Source: Lentzea atacamensis
Lineage (GTDB): Bacteria; Actinomycetota; Actinomycetes; Mycobacteriales; Pseudonocardiaceae
Direction: 5' to 3'
DNA: 64,000 nucleotides
NCBI RefSeq assembly: GCF_003269295.1
Contig: NZ_QLTT01000005.1
Coordinates: 558,001 to 622,000, forward strand
Below the pieces are notes generated by a model. That model was not told the origin of the DNA. It ran no database searches and saw only the letters and a list, made by a program, of their open reading frames with translations. This document shows, one piece after another, positions 42,661 to 56,564 of the stretch. The position numbers and the translations under genes are program-made. The stretch's first letter is position 1; each line of letters begins with the position of its first letter.

Positions 42661-43923
42661 GTGCGCCTCGGTGAACTCGTCGTCGATGTCACACCACTGC
42701 GCGAGGACCCGGCATACCGCCTGGTGTTCGCCGCGCAGACGGTGACCGTGCTGACCACAGCGCTGACGAACGTCGCGATCAACGTGCACGTCTACCAGAT
42801 CACCGGCTCGTCCGTACAGGTCGGCCTGGTGGGACTGGCGTTCGGAGCCGCACTGCTGGTCGGCCTGCTGGCCGGCGGGGTGCTCGCCGACCGCGGCGAG
42901 CGGCGCAGGATCATCGTCGGTTCGCGCGTGATCGTCGCGGCGATGCTCTTCGCTCTCGCGCTCAACGCGTCGATCCCGTCGCCGATGTTGTGGTTCGTCT
43001 ACGTCGCCGCTGTGATCGTCGGCGCGGTCGCGGGCGTCGGCGGATCGGCGCTGATGGCCGCCATCCCGTCCACCGTGAGACCGGAGCACCTCGCGGCGGC
43101 GGGTGCGCTGCTGACGCTCGCGAGCCAGTTCGGCGCGATGCTCGGCCCGTCGGTCGCCGGTCTGATCGCATCCGGGCCCGGAGTGGCCGCGTGCTTCGCG
43201 ATCGACGCGCTCGGCTATCTGGTGGGTGTCGCGCTGTTCCGGAAGCTGCCCGCGCTGCGGCCGGACGGCGTCGACGAGGAGAAGGAACACCCGCTGCGCT
43301 CCATCGCGGAGGGGTGGAAGTTCGTACGCAGCAACGAGATCGTGCGCGGCCTGCTGATCATCGACCTGTGGGCGATGGTCTTCGCGATGCCGTACGCGCT
43401 GTTCCCGCAGATGGCGGCCGAGGTGTTCGGCGGCGGTCCCGAAGCGGTGGGACTGCTGCACACCGCGCCCGCGGTAGGCGCGTTCATCGGCGGTCTGTTC
43501 AGCGGCTGGGTGAACACGTTCCGGCACAGCGGCCGCGCGCTGATCGCGGCCGTGCTGCTGTGGGGCCTCGCCATCACCGCGTTCGGCCTGTCCGGCCACC
43601 TGTGGCTCGGCCTCGCGTTCCTGGTGGTCGCGGGTGCGGCCGACACGACGTCCGAGATCCTGCGCCGCGCGCTGTTGCAGCACCACACGCCGGATCGCCT
43701 GCAGGGCAGGGTGAGCAGCCTGTGGCTCGCCCAGGCGACCAGCGGGCCCGCGGTCGGCGGCACGGAGGCCGGCCTGGCCGCGCGCTACCTCGGCCCGGCG
43801 ATGGGAATCGTGGCCGGCGGTCTCGTGTGCGTCGCGGGTGTCGTCCTGGTCGCGCTGACGATGCCCGGCCTGCGCCGGGCGAACCTGCGAGGTGAGGCGT
43901 GTTCGCAGACCTCCCCGGCGTGA
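42661..43923 (+). CDS. MFS siderophore exporter, EntS-like
   Basis: 420 residues from GTG 42661 (GGAGGG upstream), with 11-12 transmembrane helices. EntS-type features include YRLVFAAQTVTVLTTALTNV at the start, LLAGGVLADRGERRRIIVGS between helices 2 and 3, and LQGRVSSLWLAQATSGPAVGG late in the protein. In its position next to the aryl ligase it most likely exports the finished siderophore from the cytoplasm by proton antiport. It overlaps the alpha/beta hydrolase gene by 25 bases. Confidence 0.88.
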   Translation: MRLGELVVDVTPLREDPAYRLVFAAQTVTVLTTALTNVAINVHVYQITGSSVQVGLVGLAFGAALLVGLLAGGVLADRGERRRIIVGSRVIVAAMLFALALNASIPSPMLWFVYVAAVIVGAVAGVGGSALMAAIPSTVRPEHLAAAGALLTLASQFGAMLGPSVAGLIASGPGVAACFAIDALGYLVGVALFRKLPALRPDGVDEEKEHPLRSIAEGWKFVRSNEIVRGLLIIDLWAMVFAMPYALFPQMAAEVFGGGPEAVGLLHTAPAVGAFIGGLFSGWVNTFRHSGRALIAAVLLWGLAITAFGLSGHLWLGLAFLVVAGAADTTSEILRRALLQHHTPDRLQGRVSSLWLAQATSGPAVGGTEAGLAARYLGPAMGIVAGGLVCVAGVVLVALTMPGLRRANLRGEACSQTSPA

Positions 43924-44705
43924 AACTCTCCTACGACGACACGGGTTCCGGCGAACCCGTGGTGCTCGTCATGGGCGCGGGCGCGACCGGCAGGGTGTGG
44001 CACCTGCACCAGGTGCCCGCCCTCGTCGAGGCCGGGTACCGCGTGATCACGTTCGACAACCGCGGAATCTCGCCGGCCGAACCCGGTTTCACCGTCGACG
44101 ACCTGGTCGCCGACACGGCCGGGCTCATCGAGCACCTGGGTCTCGGCCGGTGCCGGCTCGTGGGCACCTCGATGGGCGCTCAAGTCGTGACGGAGCTGGC
44201 GCTGGCCCGGCCCGACCTCGTTTCGCAGGCCGTGCTGATGGCCACGCGCGGGCGGTCGGACGTGATGCGCGCGGCGATGGGCCTGGCGGAGAAGGAGATG
44301 CTCGACTCCGGCGTCGTGCTGCCGCCGCGTCAGGAAGCGATCGACCGCGCCCTGCGCAACCTCTCCCCGCACACGTTGAACGACGACGCGGCGGTCTCCG
44401 ACTGGCTCGACGTCCTCGAGATGTCGCCGATCCTGTGGACACCGGGGCTGCGGGCACAGCTGGGCCTGGACTTCGCGCCGGGATCGAGCCGGCTGGCCGC
44501 CTACGCCGACATCCGGGTGCCGTGCCTGGTGATCGGTTTCGCCGACGATCTCCGCCTGCCGCCACACCTGTCCCGCGAGGTCGCGGACGCGATTCCCGGT
44601 GCCCGGTATGTGGAACTGGAGCGGTGCGGCCATTACGGCTATCTGGAGCGTCCAGACGTGGTCAACGCCGCAGTACTGGAGTTCTTCGCGGCTGGACACT
44701 GTTAG
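43899..44705 (+). CDS. alpha/beta-hydrolase
   Basis: 268 residues. Nucleophile elbow GTSMGA with Ser ~90; oxyanion segment near VLVMGAGATG; acid Asp candidates in FADDLRLPP; catalytic His in ERCGHYGYLERP near the C-terminus. The complete triad indicates an active hydrolase. The start is GTG 43899 inside the exporter gene. Between exporter and MbtH genes it is likely cotranscribed and could be a siderophore hydrolase for iron release or a discrete editing/release enzyme. It is not an obvious type II thioesterase, so the role is open. Confidence 0.75.
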   Translation: MFADLPGVKLSYDDTGSGEPVVLVMGAGATGRVWHLHQVPALVEAGYRVITFDNRGISPAEPGFTVDDLVADTAGLIEHLGLGRCRLVGTSMGAQVVTELALARPDLVSQAVLMATRGRSDVMRAAMGLAEKEMLDSGVVLPPRQEAIDRALRNLSPHTLNDDAAVSDWLDVLEMSPILWTPGLRAQLGLDFAPGSSRLAAYADIRVPCLVIGFADDLRLPPHLSREVADAIPGARYVELERCGHYGYLERPDVVNAAVLEFFAAGHC

Positions 44706-44716
44706 ACACGCCTTAC

Positions 44717-44735
44717 TAAGGTAAGCCTCAGTTAA
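44717..44735 (+). promoter_or_regulatory. candidate iron box upstream of the mbtH-NRPS operon
   Basis: TAAGGTAAGCCTCAGTTAA matches about 14 of 19 positions of the iron-box consensus read on the opposite strand, and CTTAC-TAAG-GTAAG gives a local palindrome. It precedes the MbtH start at 44758. Weaker than the other two boxes. Confidence 0.55.
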
Positions 44736-44757
44736 CCCCCCGAACTGGAGGCTTGCT

Positions 44758-44964
44758 GTGACGAACCCCTTCGACGACGACAACGGGCGTTTCCACGCAC
44801 TGGTCAACGATGAGGGTCAGTTCTCACTCTGGCCGACGTTCGCCGAGGTCCCCGAGGGCTGGCGAGTCGTGTTCGGCGAGGACACCCGCGAGGCCTGCCT
44901 CGCGTACATCGAGGCGAACTGGACGGACATGCGTCCGTTGAGCCTCGTCCGCGGCGAGCGCTGA
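44758..44964 (+). CDS. MbtH-like protein
   Basis: 68 residues, the normal MbtH length, from GTG 44758. It has the family pattern NDEGQFSLWPTFAEVPEGWR (N-x-E-x-Q-x-S-x-W-P) and a later ANWTDMRPLSL. MbtH-like proteins bind NRPS adenylation domains and are often required for their solubility and activity. The NRPS gene starts three bases after its stop, so they are cotranscribed and it probably serves all five adenylation domains here. Confidence 0.95.
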   Translation: MTNPFDDDNGRFHALVNDEGQFSLWPTFAEVPEGWRVVFGEDTREACLAYIEANWTDMRPLSLVRGER

Positions 44965-44967
44965 AGC

Positions 44968-47900
44968 GTGGCGTCGAACGTCGAGGACGTCCTACCGCTG
45001 ACGCCTCTCCAGCAGGGCATGGTGTTCCACGCCCTGCTCGGCGAGGGCGTCGACGTCTACACCGTGCAAACCGTGCTGCACCTGTCCGGCGACGTGGACG
45101 CCGACCGGTTGCGCACGGCCGCCGACCGGCTGATGCGGCGCCACACGACCTTACGAGCCTCGTTCCGCACCCAGTCCTCCGGCCAGTTCGTGCAGGTCGT
45201 CTACCGATCGGTCGACCTGCCGTGGCACGAGGCCGACTGCGCGGACCCCGAGGCGTTGCGGCGTCTGCTGGAAGCGGACCGCACGGCGCCGTTCGACCTC
45301 GGCCGGCCACCGCTGGTGCGCTTCACGCTGGCGCGCACCGCAACCGGCCCGGTGCTGATCATCTCGGCGCACCACCTGCTGTGGGACGGCTGGTCCGCCC
45401 CTGTGCTGGTGCGCGAGCTGCTGACCCTGTACTCGGGCGGGGAGCTGCCGCCGGTGCGGCCGTTCCGCGACCATCTGAGCTGGCTGTCCAAACAGGACAC
45501 TCAGGCCGCCTCGCGCGCGTGGGCGGACGCGCTCGCGGGACTGGACGGCCCCACGCTCGTCGCCACCGGCGAGGCGCCCTCCGGGTTGCCCACCTTCGTC
45601 GACACCACCCTGCCCGCCTCGACGACGGCAGCGCTCACCCGCACCGCGCGTGACCGCGGCCTCACCGTGAACTCCGTCGTGCAGGCGGCGTGGGCTCTCG
45701 TGCTGGGCGAGCAGACCGGCCGTGACGACGTCGTCTTCGGTGCCACGGTCTCCGGCCGCCACCCCGACGTGGCCGGCGTCGAGTCCATCGTCGGCATGCT
45801 GATCAACACCGTGCCGGCCCGCATTCGCCTCTCCCCCAGCGAAACCCTCGCCGAACTGGCCACGCGCGTGCAGGCCGAACAGGCCGCCCTGCTCGACCAC
45901 CAGCACCTCGGCCTCGCCGACATCCAGCGTGCGGCGGACCAGTCGACGCTGTTCGACACGCTCCTGGTCTTCGAGAGCTATCCCGGTACGGACTTCGAGG
46001 ACTCGCTGCTGACCGCGATCGAGTCGCACGACGCCTCCCACTACCCGCTGGCCCTGCTGGTCGTCCCCGGCGAGTCGCTGTCGCTGCGCCTCGCCCACGA
46101 CCCGGCCCGCTTCACCGCGGCCGACCGCGTCGCAGCGCGTCTGCTGGACGTCCTGGAGCGGTTCGCCGCCACGCCCGACCTGCTCGTCGCCCACCTGGAA
46201 CCGTTGTCTCCCGCGGAGTTCCACGCCACGATCACGGTCCCGAACTCGACCGCGCACCCCGTGCCGGACACGACCCTGGTGGAGCTGTTCTCGCAGCAGG
46301 CGGCCCGTACTCCGGACGCCACCGCCGTCGTCTTCGAGGACTCCTCGCTGACCTACGCCGAACTGGACGCACGGGCGGACGAGCTGGCGGGACAACTCGC
46401 CGCCAGGGGCGTCCGTCCCGGCTCGATCGTCGGTGTGCACCTCGACCGCTCGCTCGAACTGATCGTCGCACTGCTCGGCGCACAACGCGCGGGTGCGGCC
46501 TATCTGCCGCTCGACCCGTCCTACCCGGCCGACCGCCTCGCGATGATGATCGAGGACGCCCGGCCGGTCGTGGTGCTCGAACCGGGCCTGCTCGACGGTC
46601 CCACCGCCGAAATCGTGACGCCCGCGCCGGGTGACTCGGCCTACGTGATCTACACGTCCGGCTCCACCGGCCGCCCCAAGGGTGTCGTGGTGTCGCACCG
46701 CGCGATCGTGAACCAGCTGCTGTGGATGCGCGCCGAGTACGGGATCACCCCGGACGACCGGGTGCTGCAGAAGACCCCGTCGAGCTTCGACGCGTCGGTG
46801 TGGGAGCTGTTCCTGCCGCTCGTCAGCGGCGCCACCCTCGTCGTCGCGAAACCGCAGGGGCACAAGGATCCTTCCTACCTCGCGGAGCTGATCGAGCGGG
46901 AACGGGTCACGACGGCACAGTTCGTGCCCTCCGCGTTGCGGGTGTTCCTGGACGCCGGCGCGCCGCCGGCATCCCTGCGCCGGATCGTCTGCGGGGGTGA
47001 AGCGCTGCCGTCCGACCTGGCCGGCGCGGCGCCCCACGTCCACAACGTCTACGGCCCCACCGAAACCACCGTGCAGGTGACTCGCTGGGACGCGAGCGAA
47101 GGAGCGGGGACGGCCACGGTGCCCATCGGCCGTCCGGTCTGGAACACCCAGGTCCACGTGCTCGACCGGTACCTGCGGCCGGTGCCGCCCGGTGTGCCGG
47201 GCGAGCTGTACGTCGGCGGCGCCCAGCTGGCCGACGGCTACCTCGACCGGCCCGGCCTCACCGCAGCGCGGTTCGTCGCCAGCCCGTTCGTTGCGGGACA
47301 ACGGCTTTACCGCACCGGCGACGTGGTGCGCTGGAACGGCGTGGCCCTGGAGTACCTCGGCCGGTCGGACGACCAGGTCAAGGTTCGCGGCTTCCGCATC
47401 GAGCTGGGTGAGGTCGAGGCGGCCCTGACGGCGCTGCCGGGGGTTCGCGCGGCGGCGGCTCGGGTGTTCGCCGAACGCCAGCAGCTCATCGGTTACGTGA
47501 CCGGCGACGGACTCGATCCCGCCGCGGCGCGGCGTGCGTTGCTGGACCGGCTGCCGGAGCAGCTGGTGCCGTCGGCGATCATCGTGCTGGACGAGATGCC
47601 GTTGACGCCGAACGGGAAGCTCGACCGCAGTGCGCTGCCGTCACCTGAAGTCGCGGAGTCCGCCGGTGAGGCGGCGCGTGATCCGCGCGAGCAGGTGCTG
47701 GCGGGGCTCTTCGCCGACGTGCTCGGCGTCGAGCGGGTCGGCAGGGACGACGACTTCTTCGCGCTGGGCGGGCACTCGCTGCTCGCGACCAGGCTGGTGA
47801 GCCGGATCCGCCGCACGCTGAACGCCGACCTGCGGATCCGTGCGGTGTTCGACGCACCCACGGTCGCCCGGCTGGCGCGGTTGCTGGACGGTGGCAACAC

Positions 47901-50900
47901 GCGGCCCGAGCTGGTGGCACGGGAACGGCCCGCGGTCGTGCCGATGTCCGCCTCGCAGCGCAGCCTGTGGTTCCTGCATCGGCTGGAGGGCCCGGACGCC
48001 ACGTACAACCTCCCGTTCGCGGCGCGGCTGACGGGACGGCTCGACGCCGACGCCCTGGACGCCGCACTCACTGACGTCGCGGCTCGGCACGAGTCGCTGC
48101 GAACGTTGCTGTCCGACGAAGGCCAGCACGTGCGGGAAGCCCCTGCCATCAAGGCGATCAGGCGCGCCGGTGCCGACGAGAAGGAGTTCGTCGAAGCGGC
48201 GGCGAACCGGCCGTTCCGGCTCGACGAGGTAATCCCGTTCCGCGCCGAACTGCTCACCATCGGCCCCGCCGAACACGTCCTCGCCCTGGTCGTGCACCAC
48301 TCCGCGGCCGACGAGTGGTCGGCCCGTCCGCTGTTCCGGGACCTGGCCACCGCCTACGCGGCGCGACGGGAAGGCGAAGCTCCGCAGTGGGCGCCCCTCC
48401 CGGTTCAGTACGCCGATTTCGCACTGTGGCAGCAGGAACTCGCCACCGACCACGAGCGTGCCCACTGGGCGAAGAAGCTGGAAGGTCTGCCCGAGGAGAT
48501 CGCACTCCCGGCCGACCGCCCACGTCCGCGCGAGACGACCCGCAAGGCGGGCAGCGTCACCGTCGAGTTCCCGGAAGGGCTCGCCGGCCGCCTGCGCGCG
48601 CTGGGCCGCAAGCTCGGCGTCACCGAGCTGATGATCGGCCAGGCCGCCACCGCCGTCCTGCTCGCGGCGATGGGCGCAGGTGACGACATCCCGCTGGGCA
48701 CCCCGGTCGCCGGCCGCACCGACGCCGCCCTCGACGACGTCGTCGGCTACTTCGTCAACACGCTCGTGCTGCGCACCGACCTGTCCGGCAACCCGGCGTT
48801 CCGCGAGCTGCTGGCACGGGTGCGCGACGCCGACCTCGACGCGTTCTCGCACCAGGACCTGCCGTTCGAGCAGGTCGTCGACGCGCTCGGCCCGCCGCGG
48901 TCGCCGGGCAGGCACCCGCTCTTCCAGGTCATGGTGTCGCGCCGGGACGACGGCGCGGCCGACCTCTCCCTCGCGGACCTCGTCGTCGAGCCGATCGCCA
49001 CCGGGGTCACCGGGGCGAAGTTCGACCTGGCGTTCCACTTCGGGGACGACGACTGCCTGATCACCTACTCGGCCGACCGGTTCGACCAGTCCACTGTGGA
49101 CCAGTTGGCGCGCAGGCTGGTCCAGGTGCTGACGACCCTCGTCGCCAAGCCGGAGCAGCGGATCAACACCGTCGACCTGCTCGACGACACCGAACGCGCG
49201 GTGCTCGACAGGTTCAACGACACGGCCGAGGAACGGCGGGTGACCACCCTCACCGCGCTGGTCGAGGAGCAGGTGGCCCGCACTCCGCAGGCCGTGGCCG
49301 TCGAGTTCCACGAGCGGTCGCTGACCTACGCCGAGCTCAACGCCAGGGCCAACCACCTCGCCCGCAGGCTCCAGGAAGCCGGCGTCGGGCCGGAGCGCAC
49401 GGTCGGCATGCACTGGGAGCGGTCGCTCGAGCTCGTCGTCGGGTTGCTCGCCGTCGAGAAGGCCGGTGGCGCGTTCGTGCCGCTGGAGCCCTCGTGGCCG
49501 GCGCAGCGGATCGCCGAGGTGGCCACCAGCGCGAAGCTCGCCGCCGTGCTGAGCGGGCCGGAGCACGACGAACCGGTGCGCGGCCTGGGCATCCCCGTGC
49601 TGCACGTCGACCTCGACGCAGAGGATCCGGTGAACCTCGGCGTGGAGATCGAGCCGGAGAGTCTCGCGTACGTGATCTACACGTCCGGGTCCACCGGCAC
49701 GCCCAAGGGCGCGATGATCAGGCACCGGGCCATCACGCACCGGCTGCTGTGGCAGCGGGAACTGCTCGGCTTCGGGCCGGGTGACGGCGGGTTGTTCAAG
49801 GCGCCGCTCGGGTTCGACATCTCCATCAACGAGGTGTTCCTGCCGCTCACCACCGGCGCCAAGCTCGTCATCGCCGAACCCGGCGGTGAGCGTGACATCG
49901 ACTACCTGCTCGGGATCATCGAGCGGCACGACGTCACCTACACCTACCTGCCGTCGTCGATCCTCGACCTGCTGATCGCCCTGCCGGACTTCCAGCGGCG
50001 CGGGCGGTCGCTGCGCCACGTCTGGTGCGGCGGCGAGGTGCTCACGCCGGAGCTGTTCGCCCGGTTCCGCGCGGTCAGCGACGCGGTGATGTACCACGGT
50101 TACGGTCCGGCCGAGGCGACGATCGGCGTCAGCCACGTCGTGTACCGCGAGCCGAGCGCCGTGCGTGGTGCGGTGTCGATCGGCCGCCCGAACGGCAACA
50201 CGCGGCTGCACGTGCTCGACACGAACCTGCGGCGGGTGCCCGTCGGTGTGCCCGGCGAGCTGTACGCGGGTGGCGTGTACCTGGGCCGCGGTTACATCAA
50301 CGACCCGCGCCGCACGGCCGCGGCGTTTGTCGCGGATCCGTTCGGGCCGCCCGGTTCCCGCCTGTACCGCACCGGTGACCTCGCGCGCTGGTGCCCGGAC
50401 GGCACGCTGGAGTTCCTCGGCCGTGCCGACAACCAGATCAAGATCCGCGGCATGCGGGTCGAGCTGGAGGAGATCGAGGCCGTTCTCGAACAGCACGAGG
50501 GCGTGCGCCGGGCGGTGGTGCTGCTGCGCGACAAGCGTCTCGTGGGGTACTACATCGGGTCCGAAGTGGACGGTCTGGTCGACTGGCTGCGCACCCGGCT
50601 GCCGGACCACATGGTGCCGCAACGGTTCGTGTTCCTCGACGAGTTCCCGCTGATGCCCTCGGGCAAGGTGAACCGCAAGGCGCTGCCGGAACCTCCCGCG
50701 GAGACGACCACCGGCCGGGAGGCGGAGACGGCGGCGGAGAAGCTGCTGTGCGGTCTCATGGCCGACTTGCTGAAGATCGAACGGGTCAGCCCGGAGGACA
50801 ACTTCTTCTCTCTCGGTGGCGACAGCATCCTGTCCATCCAGTTCGTGGGCAGGGCTCGCGCCGCCGGGCTGCGGATCTCGCCGCGCCAGGTCTTCGAGTT

Positions 50901-52241
50901 CCAGAACGCCGCAGCGCTCGCCCGTGTGGTCGGCGAACCGCCTGCCGCGCACGACGAGGAGCGCGCGAACGGTGTGGGCGAGGTACCGCTGACGCCGATC
51001 ATCCGCTGGTGGGCGGCCTCCGGCGACGAGAAGACGGCTCAGTCCGCGTTGTTGCGCGTGCCTCCCGCCGAAGGGCCGGAACCGTTCGCCGATGCCGTGA
51101 ACGCTTTGCTGTCACACCACGACATGCTGCGCGCCCGGTTCGCCGACGGCGTGCTCACCGTGCCCGCCTCCGCACCCGAGGGTGTGTTCAGCCACATGCG
51201 GGTGGACGGCGCCCTGGAACCGTTGGTGCACCAGGAGTTCGAGCGCGTCTCAGCCGAGCTGGACCCGGCAGCGGGCGCACTCCTGCGAACGGTGTGGTTC
51301 GACCTCGGACCAACGACGCCGGGCCGGCTGCTGCTCGTGATCCACCACCTCGCCGTGGACAGCGTGTCGTGGCGAGTCCTGGCAGGTGACCTGGAGCGGG
51401 CCTTCACCTCCCGGACCGAGGGCAACCCGGTCAAGCTCGACCCGGTGCCGACCTCGTTCCGCTGGTGGGCCAGGAACCTGCCCACGCCGTCCGAAACCGA
51501 GGCGCAGTGGTGGCAGCAGCAGGCCTTCGCCGCCACCGAGCCGGTGCGTCCTGGCCCGATCGCGGGGTCGCGCACCGACGAGATCGACGGCGACCTGGCG
51601 GCCGCGATGCTGCGTGAGGTGCCCGGTGCGTTCCGCGCGGGTGTGCAGGACGTGCTGCTGGCCGCGCTCGCGACCGCGCTGGGCAAGGCCGAGACCGTCG
51701 CGCTGGAAGGCCACGGCCGCGAGGAGCACCTCGTGCCCGGCGCCGACCTCTCCCGCACCATCGGCTGGTTCACCACGGTCTACCCGGTCGCGCTGACGCC
51801 AGCCGCCACACCGGGCGACACCCTCAAGCAGGTCAAGGAAAAGCTGCGCGCGGTGCCGAACAACGGCATCGGCCACGGACTCCTGCACGGGGAGACGGAC
51901 CCGGTGATCGGCTTCAACTACCTCGGCCGCTTCGACCTCGCGACCGCGGAGGGCTTCTGGGTGCCCGCGAGCGAGCGGTTGCCGGAGCCCGGCACCCAGC
52001 ACCGGCCGCTCGAGATCAACGTCGTCACCGAGGACCGGGCGGACGGTCCGGTCGTCAAGGCGACCTGGTCGTGGACCGGTGCCAGGACCAGGTCCGAAGT
52101 GGACCGGATCGCCCAGGCCTGGCGGACGGCGCTGGAGGCGCTCGTCGCCGAGACGCGCGGGGGTGAGGTGTCCGCGCTGACCCCGTCGGACGTGCCACTG
52201 GTGTCTTTGCAGCAGAAGCAGCTGGACAAGATCGCAGCGAA

Positions 52242-52257
<16 letters not shown>
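44968..52257 (+). CDS. NRPS, C-A-PCP-C-A-PCP-E (NRPS-1)
   Basis: 2429 residues from GTG 44968. C1 ~1-425 (LPLTPLQQGMVFHALL, HHLLWDGWS) looks like the type that follows an epimerase. A1 ~430-880 has pocket residues D-A-W-Q-V-G-V-V-Q, no confident substrate. PCP1 Ser ~936 (GGHSLLATRL). C2 ~990-1415 has HHSAADEWS, with Glu replacing the usual Gly of HHxxxDG. A2 ~1425-1900 has pocket D-I-N-Y-W-G-G-I-G, the published signature for N5-formyl-N5-hydroxyornithine in coelichelin synthetase. PCP2 Ser ~1951 (GGDSILSIQF). E ~2004-2429 (HHLAVDSVSWRV, TIGWFTTVYPV) converts the last residue to D. There is no thioesterase. Confidence 0.93.

Positions 52258-56556
<4,299 letters not shown>

Positions 56557-56564
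<8 letters not shown>

Noticed and set aside
47641..50952. 1103-residue and similar long minus-strand frames inside the NRPS genes
   Set aside because: Antisense frames kept open by high third-position GC; Arg/Glu/Val-biased composition and no domain content.
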